From Dactylosporangium sucinum (GTDB taxonomy: Bacteria; Actinomycetota; Actinomycetes; Mycobacteriales; Micromonosporaceae): a DNA stretch of 64,000 nt. The stretch's first letter is position 1. Every line of letters starts with the position of its first letter. The notes below the pieces were generated by a model. That model did not search any database. It was not told the DNA's origin and worked only from the letters and a program-made list of their open reading frames with translations. Location: positions 1-64,000 of the forward strand of contig NZ_BMPI01000028.1 of assembly GCF_014647515.1 (NCBI RefSeq), in the 5' to 3' direction. A program made the translations under genes and the position numbers. This document shows positions 49,549 through 58,703 of this stretch, one piece after another.

Positions 49549-50274
49549 ATGCGCAAGCAGCACGAGAACATGCACGCCCTGGTCGTCCAGCAGCTCGGCG
49601 CCCGGATCGGCTCCGGCCGGCTCACCGGGGCCATCGATCTGGTGGCCGTCGCCAACGAATTCCAGGTCTCGCGCCTGCTGGTACGCGAAGGGCTGCGCAC
49701 CCTCGCCGCGAAGGGGCTGGTCCAGGCGCGTCCCCGGCTGGGGACCTACGTGACTCCGGTCGAGCGGTGGTCGCTCCTCGACGAGCAGGTCATCCAGTGG
49801 CGGGCGGCCGGTCCACGGCGGTTCGCGCAGATGAAGGACGCGCTCGAGCTTCGCCAGCGCCTGGAGCCGCTCGGCGCGCGCCTGAACGCCCGCCATCCCC
49901 GGCCCGACGTCGTCGAGGATCTCCGGGCCGCGGTGCGCGGCCTCGAACTGGCGATCGAGGAGCACGACCGTCCGTCGATGGTCGTCGCCGACACGCGCTT
50001 CCACGTGCTGCTGTTCACCGGCGGGGAGAACGAGATGCTGGCCCAGCTCGGCGGCACGGTGCACGCCTGCCTCTGCGTGCCGGATCTGCAACACCTCGCG
50101 AGCTTCTCGACGGAGTCCGTACGCCGCCACCTCGCCCTGGTGAACCTCGTCGCGGCCGGCGACGAACGCGGGGCCGAGGAAGCTGCGGCTGACCTCGTGG
50201 CCGTCGCCGCGCGCCTGTTCATCTCGGCCGCGCGAAGAATTCAGGAGACGTCGCGAGCCAGCCTGGCGTCCTGA
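49549..50274 (+). CDS. GntR family regulator with FCD domain
   Basis: 241 residues. Winged helix at 8-75 (ALVVQQLGARIGSGRLTGAI, VANEFQVSRLLVREGLRTLA, AKGLVQARPRLGTYVTPVER). FCD all-helical ligand domain at 95-225 (ALELRQRLEPLGARLNARHP, VADTRFHVLLFTGGENEMLA, VRRHLALVNLVAAGDERGAE); the Asp/His of DTRFH and the later His residues are the usual metal ligands. FCD regulators typically respond to sugar acids or other carboxylates. Divergent from the LLM-DUF1838 operon. Confidence 0.9.
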   Translation: MRKQHENMHALVVQQLGARIGSGRLTGAIDLVAVANEFQVSRLLVREGLRTLAAKGLVQARPRLGTYVTPVERWSLLDEQVIQWRAAGPRRFAQMKDALELRQRLEPLGARLNARHPRPDVVEDLRAAVRGLELAIEEHDRPSMVVADTRFHVLLFTGGENEMLAQLGGTVHACLCVPDLQHLASFSTESVRRHLALVNLVAAGDERGAEEAAADLVAVAARLFISAARRIQETSRASLAS

Positions 50275-50443
50275 GTCGCTGTTGCCATGCTGTGCGTGGA
50301 TGATGGTCGCGGTCCGTCGCATTCCACGACGCCACCACGCCGGGTGACTCGTGCCGGCCGCCGCCGCGCACGCTGGCGCTGCCCGGTCATGCATCCCCTG
50401 CGGTCTCGCCGCACGCCGTCACGTGCCGGTATGCCGGCTGACG
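50275..50443. other. Short convergent intergenic space
   Basis: 169 bases between the GntR stop and the first IclR stop. No gene and no clear hairpin seen. Confidence 0.4.
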
Positions 50444-51316
50444 TCAGGCACCTTCACCCGCTGGGGACCCGCCCTGTCGCCGGGGCAGGTAACCCATGCG
50501 GGCGGAGACGCGAGCGGCCGCGGCGAGCAGCGCGGGGAGCACGTCGCTCGCCTCGGCCTCGAACCGATCGGCCGGCCCGCAGACGCTCAGCACCGCCGCC
50601 ACCTTGCCCTCGTGGTCGAAGACCGGAGCGGCCACCGACGCGGCGTCGGACTGGCGCTCGCCGATCGAGGCCGCGTATCCGCGTTCTCGGATCTTGGCCA
50701 TGTCCCGGCGCAGCGTGGCCACACTGGTGATCGTCTGCTTGGTGACCTTGTCGAGTCGACCCGCCAGATATCGCTCGGCCTCCTCGCCGGGCAGGAAGGC
50801 GAGAAAGACCTTCGAGGAGCTGCCCGCGTGCAGCGGGTAGGGCACACCGATCTGCACCGACATGACGATCTCTCGATGCGGCCGCACCTGGTCGATGTAG
50901 TACCGGTGGTAGCCGTTGCGGATCGAGAGCGTGGCCGTCTCGCTCGTGACCGCGGACAGCTGGGCGAGCTCGTCCTGCGCCATGTACCGGACGTCCACGC
51001 GCGACAGATAGGACAGGCCGATGCTGAGCGACATCGGACCCAGGCGGTACCTGCGGGTCCGGCTGTCGAACTCGATCAGGTCCCGGCTTCGCAGCGACGC
51101 GAGGATCCGATGGACGGCGGGCTTGGACAGCGACAGCGAGTTGGCGATCTGGGTCACCCCGAGCGTCGGCTCCTGGGACTGCGCGAAGACGACGAGCACA
51201 TCGGCCGCGCGCTCCACCGTGGCGATCGTCTGCCCGAGCCCGGCCCGCTCAAGATCTTCGTCGTCGTTCACGGTCGCGTCCTTGAGTGCCGTTGGGTTCG
51301 AGCCCCGTTTCACCAT
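50444..51316 (-). CDS. IclR family regulator (paralogue A)
   Basis: 290 residues from ATG 51316, preceded by AGGGGG. Helix-turn-helix at 27-90 (TIATVERAADVLVVFAQSQE, LGVTQIANSLSLSKPAVHRI, LASLRSRDLIEFDSRTRRYR); IclR ligand domain after 95 (VDVRYMAQDELAQLSAVTSE, YIDQVRPHREIVMSVQIGVP, YPLHAGSSSKVFLAFLPGEE, AASIGERQSDAASVAAPVFD). It is very similar along its whole length to the neighbour at 51604, so the pair arose by tandem duplication. A copy of the island motif lies in its upstream region. Confidence 0.92.
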   Translation of the reverse strand: MVKRGSNPTALKDATVNDDEDLERAGLGQTIATVERAADVLVVFAQSQEPTLGVTQIANSLSLSKPAVHRILASLRSRDLIEFDSRTRRYRLGPMSLSIGLSYLSRVDVRYMAQDELAQLSAVTSETATLSIRNGYHRYYIDQVRPHREIVMSVQIGVPYPLHAGSSSKVFLAFLPGEEAERYLAGRLDKVTKQTITSVATLRRDMAKIRERGYAASIGERQSDAASVAAPVFDHEGKVAAVLSVCGPADRFEAEASDVLPALLAAAARVSARMGYLPRRQGGSPAGEGA

Positions 51317-51546
51317 CGTGCCCCCTAAATCGACGACAATAGATCATGGCGCACGAGTGCACCTTCACTCGCGCGGACCTTCGCACGCTATCGATCAACG
51401 GAAGCCCCACCACGGCTGCCGAATGCCGATCGTCCCGACCCGGTCCAACCGGCCGCCGCACCACCCGGGCCTTGACGCATGCGATGCGGCGCGACCCGCT
51501 CGGCCTCGAGGTCCTCACCGCCTCGGCGCCGTGTGGGCCGCGCAGT

Positions 51547-51559
51547 GAAACATCGTTCC
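51547..51559 (-). promoter_or_regulatory. Putative IclR operator, copy 3
   Basis: GGAACGATGTTTC on the minus strand (as GTGAAAC-ATC-GTTCCAC with flanks it is an almost perfect palindrome), in the space between the two IclR genes and upstream of paralogue A. Confidence 0.5.
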
Positions 51560-51603
51560 ACCAACTGTAGAGGCACCCGGCAGCCCGCTGCAACGACGAA
51601 CGG

Positions 51604-52437
51604 TCAGTGTTCGAGCTGGGCGGATATCCGCTCGATGGCGGCGAGCAGCGCGGGCGCCACCTTGTCGGCCTCGATCCGCCCGGCCGGGCCCGACACGCTG
51701 ACCACCGCGACCACGTGACCCATGCCGTCGAGGATCGGCGCCGCGACCGACGCCGCCCCGGACTGCCGCTCCCCCGTGGAGATCGCATACCCTCGCGTCC
51801 GCACTCTGGCCAGGTCGCGGCGCAACGTGGTGACGCTGGTGATCGTCTTGTCGGTGATCCGGGGCAGCCCTCCGGCAAGCACCCGGTCGGTCTCCTCGCG
51901 GGGCAGGAAGGCGAGCAGCGCTTTCGAGGAGGCGCCCGCATGGAGCGGATACGGCACGCCGACCTCCACCGACATGGCGATCTCACGCGAGGGCACCACC
52001 TGGTCGATGTAGACGCGTCCGTCGCCGATGCGGATCGACAACGTCGCGGTCTCGTTCGTCGCGGCCGACAACGCGACCAACTCCGGACGAGCCAACGCCC
52101 GGACGTCGATGTGCGACAGGTAGGTCAGCCCGAGGGTCAGGGCCAGCGGCCCCAACCGGTATCGCCGGGTCTGGGCGTCGAAGTCGACCAGGTTGCGCGT
52201 GCGCAACGAGGTCAGGATGCGGTGCACCGCCGCCTTGGACAGCGAGAGGGCGGTCGCGATCTCGGTGACGCCCAGGTCCGGCGTCGACACCCGGCTGAAG
52301 TGGATGAGGACGTCCATGGCCCGCTCCACCGTCGCGACCGTCTGGCCGGGGCGGTCGACCCCGTCCACGTCAGGCCGGGGCGCCGGCACCACTGCCGGCA
52401 ACTGCCGCGCGGGCGCTCCGCCCGGCGCGGTGTTCAT
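51604..52437 (-). CDS. IclR family regulator (paralogue B)
   Basis: 277 residues from ATG 52437 (GAGG six bases upstream). Same layout as paralogue A: TVATVERAMDVLIHFSRVST, LGVTEIATALSLSKAAVHRI, LTSLRTRNLVDFDAQTRRYR, YIDQVVPSREIAMSVEVGVP, YPLHAGASSKALLAFLPREE, GERQSGAASVAAPILDGMGH. The ligand-contact regions differ modestly, so the two may sense different pathway intermediates or form heteromers. One of the pair, or both, should bind the GGAAC-N3-GTTTC sites of the island. Confidence 0.92.
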   Translation of the reverse strand: MNTAPGGAPARQLPAVVPAPRPDVDGVDRPGQTVATVERAMDVLIHFSRVSTPDLGVTEIATALSLSKAAVHRILTSLRTRNLVDFDAQTRRYRLGPLALTLGLTYLSHIDVRALARPELVALSAATNETATLSIRIGDGRVYIDQVVPSREIAMSVEVGVPYPLHAGASSKALLAFLPREETDRVLAGGLPRITDKTITSVTTLRRDLARVRTRGYAISTGERQSGAASVAAPILDGMGHVVAVVSVSGPAGRIEADKVAPALLAAIERISAQLEH

Positions 52438-52869
52438 GGCACGCCTCACCACCGCGACTCCTCCGCATACGACGCAGACAAAATCACCGGGGATGGTACG
52501 GCACACATCGCCATGTCGACACACCCGAGCAAGCAGCCCCGGCCCGAACGGCCGTGACCAGTACTTCGCCCGTGTTCCCCAACACGGTACATCGTTTCGT
52601 TCGACAGCGAGGGCAATCGCGAGGCCGGAATACGTTGCGACGTCAGAGGGATCCGGCCGTCCGCACCGGACCGGCGAGGGGCTGCCGCCGGTCCTGCCGC
52701 ACAACGCGCCGACTCCCCCCGGCAAACGGGGCCGCACACCGCACCGGCGGTCGCGAGTGACGTGTTGGCGACACTTCGGTGACCTGCCGGTGGCGCGCAG
52801 ATGACGTACCGGTGACATTCGGGCCGATCGCGGCGCCGCCGCGATCGAGCAGCACCTGCGACTGCCGGC
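52438..52869. promoter_or_regulatory. 432-base space upstream of IclR paralogue B, holding operator copy 4
   Basis: No gene recognised. GGTACATCGTTTC at 52586-52598 matches the island motif with one change in the first half-site and is followed by GTTCGAC, similar to the context of copy 5. It lies 149 bases before the start of paralogue B; the remaining sequence shows no domain-bearing frame. Confidence 0.45.
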
Positions 52870-53877
52870 CTACTTGGCACCCGTGGCCGCCGGCACCGCA
52901 TGGCAGGCGACCCATTGGTCGTCCGCCTTGCGCTCCAGTGCCGGGTACTCGGCGCGGCAGATCGGCATCGCGAGCGGGCAACGGCCGTGGTAGTGGCAAC
53001 CGCTGGGTGGGTTGACGGCGCTGGGAATCTCACCGAGCGGCAGGATGTGCGCACGTCGTGCGCGCGGGTCCGGCCGGGGTACCGCGTCGAGCAGCGCCTT
53101 CGTGTACGGGTGCCGCGGAGTGCGCTCGACGCTGTACTTGCTGCCGATCTCCACCACCCGGCCGAGGTACATCACGGCGACGCGATCCGACAGGTAGGAC
53201 ACGACGGACAAATCGTGGCTGATGAAGAGCAGCGTCAGGCCGAGCTGCTGCTTGAGGTCCGCGAGCAGGTTCATCACCTGGGCCCGCACGCTCACGTCGA
53301 GACTCGCCGTCGGCTCGTCGGCGACGAGGAAATCGGCGCCGGTGCTCAGCGCCCGGGCGATCCCGACCCGCTGCAGTTGGCCGCCACTGACCTCGTGGGG
53401 ATAGCGGGCGGCGAAATCCCCGGAGAGACCGACCATGTCGAGCAGTTCCAGCCCGCGCTCCCGCCGGCTCTGTACCGTGCCGACGGCGTGCACCGTCATC
53501 GGCTCGACGATGATCTGGAGCAGAGTGCGCCGGCGGTTCACCGCGGAGTACGGGTTCTGGAACACCATCTGCATCTTCCGGCGCAGGCGGCGCATCTCCT
53601 CGCCCTGGAGATGGGTGATGTCCCGGCCGCCGAAGGAGATGCGTCCCGAGGTCGGCGAGTACAGCCGCAGCAGCGTGCGGCCGAGCGTGCTCTTGCCCGA
53701 TCCGCTCTCGCCGATGAGCCCGAGCGTCTCGCCCGGCCGGATGCTCAGGCTCACCCCGTCGACGGCGTGCACGACGGGTCGCCTGCGCCCCGGCCACCAG
53801 CCCGCCCCGACCGGAAAATGCATCCGCAGATCCTCGACGGCCATCACCGGCGTGGCCGGCGTCGAGATGTCGGTCAT
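52870..53877 (-). CDS. Peptide/nickel-type ABC transporter ATPase (OppF/DppF), importer 2
   Basis: 335 residues from ATG 53877 (ATGA overlap with the OppD stop). Walker A GESGSGKSTLGRTLLR, VFQNPYSAVNRRRTLLQIIV, signature VSGGQLQRVGIARALS, Walker B FLVADEPTASLDVSVR, ISHDLSVVSYLSDRVAVMYL, C-terminal PRHPYTKALLDAVPRP and GCHYHGRCPLAMPIC. Clearly a different gene from the importer 1 homologue, not a recent copy. Confidence 0.92.
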   Translation of the reverse strand: MTDISTPATPVMAVEDLRMHFPVGAGWWPGRRRPVVHAVDGVSLSIRPGETLGLIGESGSGKSTLGRTLLRLYSPTSGRISFGGRDITHLQGEEMRRLRRKMQMVFQNPYSAVNRRRTLLQIIVEPMTVHAVGTVQSRRERGLELLDMVGLSGDFAARYPHEVSGGQLQRVGIARALSTGADFLVADEPTASLDVSVRAQVMNLLADLKQQLGLTLLFISHDLSVVSYLSDRVAVMYLGRVVEIGSKYSVERTPRHPYTKALLDAVPRPDPRARRAHILPLGEIPSAVNPPSGCHYHGRCPLAMPICRAEYPALERKADDQWVACHAVPAATGAK

Positions 53878-54896
53878 CGGGAGATCGCCTCCTCCGTGGA
53901 CTGCGCCGGGTGCCGGTGGCAGGCGACCTGCCGACCTCCGTCGGCGACCGGCAGCAGTCGTGGCGGCGAGTCGTCGCAGACCCGGCCGAGGTGGCTGTCG
54001 CATCTCGGCGCGAAGGGGCAGCCGACCGGCTCACCGGTGAGCTTCGGCACGCCGCCGCGCATCGTGTAGAGCCGCTTGCCGTCGTGCGGAAACGCCGGAA
54101 TGGAGCGCAACAGCTGCTGGGTATAGGGGTGCTGCGGCGTGGCGAACAGGCCGTCCACACTCGCCTCCTCGACGATCTGGCCCGCGTACATCACCATGAC
54201 GCGGTCGCAGAGCTCCGCGACCACCGAGAGGTCGTGGGTCACCAGGACGAGCGCGAGCCCGCGCTGCCGGCGAAGCTCCCGCAACAGTTCCAGCACCTGC
54301 GCCTCGATGGTCACGTCGAGGCTGGTGGTCGGCTCGTCGGCGAGCAGCACCTTGAGGTCCCGGCTCGCGCAGGCCACCGCGATCATGATGCGCTGCAGCT
54401 GGCCCTGGCTGAACTGGAACGGATACGCGGACAGCTTGCCGCGGCCGTCGATGCCGACCGCCCGGAGCAGCCTGAGGATCTCGTCCTCGTGCTGCCGCGG
54501 CGACAGGTCCGGCCGGTGCAGCCGCAACACCCGCTTGAACTGGTCCCCGATGCTCCAGGCCGGATTGAACGAGTTGATCGGATCCTGGAAGATCATCGAG
54601 ATCTGGCCGCCACGGATGCGGCGCAGCTCCGCCGCGGACATCTCGGCGAGCTCACGCCCGTCGAGCGCGAGCCGCTCGGCGCTGACCCTTCCCGGGGGCC
54701 GGATCAGCCCGAGCACCGACTTCAGCACGGTGCTCTTGCCCGAGCCGCTCTCCCCGACCAGGCCCACGATCTCACCGGCACGGATCTGCAAGGAAACGTC
54801 ACGCACCGCATGGAGCGGCTCACCGCTCGCCGGGTACACCGTACGCAGCCTGCTGACATCGAGCACCGTCGGTCCGGTCCACTCAGCGGTGCTCAC
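53874..54896 (-). CDS. Peptide/nickel-type ABC transporter ATPase (OppD/DppD), importer 2
   Basis: 340 residues from GTG 54896 (GTGA overlap with the DppC stop). Walker A GESGSGKSTVLKSVLG, IFQDPINSFNPAWSIGDQFK, signature FSQGQLQRIMIAVACA (Gln in place of Gly in LSGGQ), Walker B VLLADEPTTSLDVTIE, C-terminal TPQHPYTQQLLRSIPAF and GCPFAPRCDSHLGRVC. Confidence 0.92.
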   Translation of the reverse strand: MSTAEWTGPTVLDVSRLRTVYPASGEPLHAVRDVSLQIRAGEIVGLVGESGSGKSTVLKSVLGLIRPPGRVSAERLALDGRELAEMSAAELRRIRGGQISMIFQDPINSFNPAWSIGDQFKRVLRLHRPDLSPRQHEDEILRLLRAVGIDGRGKLSAYPFQFSQGQLQRIMIAVACASRDLKVLLADEPTTSLDVTIEAQVLELLRELRRQRGLALVLVTHDLSVVAELCDRVMVMYAGQIVEEASVDGLFATPQHPYTQQLLRSIPAFPHDGKRLYTMRGGVPKLTGEPVGCPFAPRCDSHLGRVCDDSPPRLLPVADGGRQVACHRHPAQSTEEAISR

Positions 54897-55801
54897 GTGC
54901 CTGCCTCCTGGCTCAGCTTCGTGCGGGCCCTCGGATCCATCTCGTCGCGCAGGACGTCACCGAGCAGGTTCGAGGTCAGCACCGCGAGTGCGATCCCGAG
55001 CGAGGGGAACGTCACCAGCCACCACGCTCCGAGGATGATGTACTGCCTGCCGTCGGCCAGCATCGTTCCCCAGCTCGATTCCGGCGGCTGGACGCCGAGA
55101 CCGAGATAGGACACCGCCGCCTCCACGGTGATCGAGATCGCGAACGAGAAGGCGGCTTGCACGATCAACGGCGCGGAGATGTTGGGCAGCAGGTTGACGA
55201 GCAGGATGTCGCGCCGCCGCGCCCCGAACGAGCGCGCCGCGACGACGTAGTCCTCGCGCACCTCGGCGAGGACGCTGGCGCGGGCGATCCGGGCGAACAG
55301 CGGGATCAGCACGATCCCGATGGCCACGGCGACCAGGGCCACCGGCCCCAGGTCGATCGGGCCGATCCGCAGCCCCCGGGCGCCGACGATACCGGTGATG
55401 ACGGGCACCAGGACGAGCAGCGGAAAGGCGAGGACGACGTCCATCAGCCGCATGAGGAGGCCGTCCCAGGGCCGTCCGGCCGCCCAGCCGGCGAGCATGC
55501 CGACCAGCGTGCCGAGGCAGAGCCCGATCGCCACCGAGGCGATGCCCACGAACAGCGACACCCGGGATCCGTACAGGAACCGGCTGAACGTGTCGCGGCC
55601 GAACGCGTCGGTGCCCATCAGGTGTGACCAGTCCGGCGGGCTGAGCGCGTCCACGCTCGTCGCGGCCGGGTCGTACGGAGCGAGCCACGGACCCACCAGC
55701 GCGAGCAGCACGAAGAAGGCCACCCCGCACACGCCGACGAGACCGAGCTTCTTGCGGAGCAGGCGCCGGAGGAACGAGGACTCACGGGCCGCGGCCATCA
55801 T
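54893..55801 (-). CDS. ABC transporter permease (DppC-like), importer 2
   Basis: 302 residues. ATG 55801 overlaps the DppB stop; the next codon is also ATG. PPDWSHLMGTDAFGRDTFSR, EAA loop DYVVAARSFGARRRDILLVN, and SYLGLGVQPPESSWGTMLAD identify DppC. Five to six membrane helices. Confidence 0.92.
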   Translation of the reverse strand: MMAAARESSFLRRLLRKKLGLVGVCGVAFFVLLALVGPWLAPYDPAATSVDALSPPDWSHLMGTDAFGRDTFSRFLYGSRVSLFVGIASVAIGLCLGTLVGMLAGWAAGRPWDGLLMRLMDVVLAFPLLVLVPVITGIVGARGLRIGPIDLGPVALVAVAIGIVLIPLFARIARASVLAEVREDYVVAARSFGARRRDILLVNLLPNISAPLIVQAAFSFAISITVEAAVSYLGLGVQPPESSWGTMLADGRQYIILGAWWLVTFPSLGIALAVLTSNLLGDVLRDEMDPRARTKLSQEAGT

Positions 55802-56763
55802 GCCTTCCTGGATTCGTAACCGAGCTTGATGCGCGGATTGATCACGCCGTAGAGGAGGTCGACGACGATGTTGACGACGACGAAGACCACCGCGATGAAC
55901 ATCATCACGCCGATCGTGACCGGGTAGTCCCGCGAGCCGAACGACTCGATGAGCAACCGGCCCACCCCGGGGATGCCGAAGACCGACTCGACCACGACCG
56001 AGCCGCCGAGCAGGAACCCGGTGATCACACCGAGGACCGTCACCACCGGCAGCAGCGCGTTGCGCAACGCGTCCTTCCAGACGACGACCCGCTCCCGGAC
56101 GCCCATGGCCCGGGCGGCCGAGATGTAGTCCTGTCCCAGGATCTCGAGCATGCTCGATCGGGTCAGCCGCGCGACGAGGCCGATCTGCGGCGCGGCCAGG
56201 GCGAAGGCGGGCAACACGCTGTGCTGCAGGCTCTCCAGCGGGCTGTCGGTGAAGCGGACGAAACCCTGGTACGGCAGAACGCCCGGCACCCACCAACCGA
56301 AGATCAGCACCAGGAAGATCGCGATCACGACGTTCGGCACGGAGATGCCCACGAGCGAGCCGACCCGGACGAACTGGTCGGCCGGCTTGTCCTGGCGCAG
56401 CGCCGACCAGATTCCCAGCGGGACACCGATGACGATGATGAGGAGCAACGCGACGAGGCTCAGCTGCACCGTCACGGGCAGCCGATGGGCGATCAGGTCG
56501 AGGACGGGCTGCCCGGAGCCGTAGGCGTTGCCGAGGTCGCCGCGCACCGCGCTCGCGGCCCAGGCCAGGTACTGGACAGGTATCGACTGGTCGAGGTGCA
56601 TCTTCTGGCGCATCGCCTCGATCGCCTCCGGCGGCGCGTCAGCGCCCGCCTGGAGCAGCGCCGGATCGCCCGGCGCCAGCCGCAACAGCGTGAATGCCAC
56701 CATCGAGACGAGGATCAACACGGGCACTGCGAAGAGCGCGCGCGAGACGAGCAGCCTCAGCAT
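55798..56763 (-). CDS. ABC transporter permease (DppB-like), importer 2
   Basis: 321 residues. MLRLLVSRALFAVPVLILVS start, RLAPGDPALLQAGADAPPEA, MRQKMHLDQSIPVQYLAWAA, EAA loop DYISAARAMGVRERVVVWKD, ending VDLLYGVINPRIKLGYE. First gene of importer 2 (dppB, dppC, oppD, oppF); the binding protein is encoded on the divergent strand. Confidence 0.92.
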   Translation of the reverse strand: MLRLLVSRALFAVPVLILVSMVAFTLLRLAPGDPALLQAGADAPPEAIEAMRQKMHLDQSIPVQYLAWAASAVRGDLGNAYGSGQPVLDLIAHRLPVTVQLSLVALLLIIVIGVPLGIWSALRQDKPADQFVRVGSLVGISVPNVVIAIFLVLIFGWWVPGVLPYQGFVRFTDSPLESLQHSVLPAFALAAPQIGLVARLTRSSMLEILGQDYISAARAMGVRERVVVWKDALRNALLPVVTVLGVITGFLLGGSVVVESVFGIPGVGRLLIESFGSRDYPVTIGVMMFIAVVFVVVNIVVDLLYGVINPRIKLGYESRKA

Positions 56764-57041
56764 CGCCCGACCGCCCGCGAGGTCCTGCGCCCACCGGCTC
56801 TAGCTTTCAATGCTTCTCCCGCGCAGCAACGGCCGATTGTTCCGGAAAACGGAACGGCGTTTCGTCGAACGTACGGGAAGCCGATACCGAGGTCAAGACA
56901 CGAACTCGGGTGACGGTGACGGACCGGCTCCCACACACCAGCCGCCTTGACCGACGCACACCCCGCACGTACGTTATCTCACCAGGAACAGCGTTCCTTC
57001 TGACGGAACATGTGGAACACGGGTGCCTAGATCGGAGTCGT
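56764..57041. promoter_or_regulatory. Divergent control region of importer 2 with operator copy 5
   Basis: 278 bases. GGAACGGCGTTTC at 56851-56863 is the island motif; it overlaps a perfect palindrome GTTCCGGAAAACGGAAC (56839-56855). Further short GGAAC/GTTCC elements lie close to the binding-protein start: AGGAAC-AGC-GTTCCT (56984-56998) and GTTCC-N7-GGAAC (56993-57009). The clustering suggests cooperative IclR binding that controls both directions. Confidence 0.55.
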
Positions 57042-58631
57042 ATGAGACCTGGAGGGTTCGCCGGGGGTGCCGCCGCGCCGTCACGCTCGGCGGTACGCCG
57101 TTTCGGCACGGCACTGGCCGTCCTGTGCCTGGCGGTCTCGGCCGCCGCATGTACCTCGACCGAGTCGGCCGGTGGCGGCGACACCACGTCGCTGCGCGTC
57201 GACGTCACCAACGAACCGGACACCCTGGACCCGATGGCGCGCAACACGCCGGAGACGCAACGGGTCTACCGGCTGACGTACAGCGGCCTGCTGAGCTACA
57301 AGGAGGACCAGACGCTGGTCCCCGACCTCGCTGCCGCCATGCCCGAGGTCAGCGCCGACCGGCTGACGTACACCATCAAGCTCCGTGAAGGGGTGACGTT
57401 CCACGACGGAGCGCCGTTCACGGCCAAAGACGTGGTCTTCACCTACGACGTGGTCCGGGAGGCGAAGAACGCGAGCCAATGGCGCTCCGGCCTGCGGCTG
57501 GTCGACACCGTCGAGGCGCAAGGCGACTACACGGTCGTGATCAAGCTGAAGAGCCCCTACTCCTATCTCGACAGCCGGCTCGCCATGATCCCGATCCTGT
57601 CGTCGGCGACGCCTTACGTGCCCAACCAGACGTACACCACCAAGAGCAACGGGACCGGGCCCTACAAGCTGAAGTCGTTCGCCAAGGGCGAGAACCTGGT
57701 GCTGGAGGCGAACGACAAGTACTTCGGCGCCAAGCCGAGCATCAAGACGGTGACGCTGAACCTGGTGCCGGAGAACGCCTCCCGCATCGCTCGCCTCGTC
57801 AACGGGCAGACCGACATCGTCCCCGAGCTGCCGGCCAGCCAGATGAAGCTGGTCTCGAACGGCGGCCAGAACGCCGTCGCCGTCACCGGCAACGTCTCCC
57901 GGCTGTTCCTCTACCCGTCGCTGGCCGCGAACCGGCCGACCGCCAACGCCGACTTCCGGCTCGCGGTGGCCTGGGCGATCGACCGCCAGCAGATCGTGAA
58001 TCAGGTCTACGCCGGTCAGGGCCGGCCCAACAGTACCTACCTGACCTACGGCACGCCCTACCACGACGAGCAGCTCGGGCTCTACTTCGGCAGCACCGCG
58101 AACGCGGAGAAGGCCAAGAGCCACCTGGCGGCCGCGGGCGGTGCCCCGTCGCGCCCGCTCGAGTTCATCGTCACCAACGTGCCCGAGCTGATCAGCGCGG
58201 CCACCATCATCCAGGCCAACCTCAAGGCGGTCGGCATCGAGGTCCGTATCGAGGTCGCCGAGGTCGCCGCGTTCTACCCGCGGCTCGTGTCGGGCGAGTA
58301 CGACTTCATCATGTGGCGTAGCCCGACCGCCACCTCGAGCGGCTTCGCCCCGGACTACGCGTACGGCGGCCTCTACTCGAACTCGGCGAACAACCTGGCC
58401 AAGTTCAGCGACCCGAAAATGGACCAGCTGCTCGACGCCGCCATCAGCGTGCCGGCCGATCAGCAGGCCGCGGCCTGGAAGGCCGTTCAGGAGTACGACG
58501 TCCAGACCCAGGGCAACATCCAGGTCGTCGTCTCCACGTACAACGAGGGCTACTCGAAGGCCCTGACCAACTACGCCCCGTCCAAGCTGCTCTGGCTGAA
58601 CACCCTGGCCGGCGCCAGCATCTCCCGCTGA
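57042..58631 (+). CDS. ABC transporter substrate-binding lipoprotein (SBP_bac_5), importer 2
   Basis: 529 residues from ATG 57042 (CGGAG seven bases before). Sec signal and lipobox (LAVSAAAC, Cys near residue 37). Mature part: RVDVTNEPDTLDPMARNTPE, LVPDLAAAMPEVSADRLTYT, GVTFHDGAPFTAKDVVFTYD, ADFRLAVAWAIDRQQIVNQV, ending GYSKALTNYAPSKLLWLN. Family cluster C as in importer 1, but Sec- and not Tat-exported. A strong hairpin follows its stop, so it may be made in excess over the genes downstream. Confidence 0.92.
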   Translation: MRPGGFAGGAAAPSRSAVRRFGTALAVLCLAVSAAACTSTESAGGGDTTSLRVDVTNEPDTLDPMARNTPETQRVYRLTYSGLLSYKEDQTLVPDLAAAMPEVSADRLTYTIKLREGVTFHDGAPFTAKDVVFTYDVVREAKNASQWRSGLRLVDTVEAQGDYTVVIKLKSPYSYLDSRLAMIPILSSATPYVPNQTYTTKSNGTGPYKLKSFAKGENLVLEANDKYFGAKPSIKTVTLNLVPENASRIARLVNGQTDIVPELPASQMKLVSNGGQNAVAVTGNVSRLFLYPSLAANRPTANADFRLAVAWAIDRQQIVNQVYAGQGRPNSTYLTYGTPYHDEQLGLYFGSTANAEKAKSHLAAAGGAPSRPLEFIVTNVPELISAATIIQANLKAVGIEVRIEVAEVAAFYPRLVSGEYDFIMWRSPTATSSGFAPDYAYGGLYSNSANNLAKFSDPKMDQLLDAAISVPADQQAAAWKAVQEYDVQTQGNIQVVVSTYNEGYSKALTNYAPSKLLWLNTLAGASISR

Positions 58632-58640
58632 AAACGCCGA

Positions 58641-58672
58641 GCGGTGCGTGGCCGGCAGGGGCCACGCACCGC
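58641..58672 (+). terminator. GC hairpin after the binding-protein gene (attenuating terminator or mRNA stabiliser)
   Basis: GCGGTGCGTGGCC (58641-58653) and its exact complement (58660-58672) around a six-base loop. It lies between two genes of the same direction (stop 58631, next start 58704), so partial termination or 3' protection of the binding-protein mRNA is likely. Confidence 0.7.
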
Positions 58673-58703
58673 AAGCTCAACTCGGTCGACTGAAGGGAAC
58701 ATC

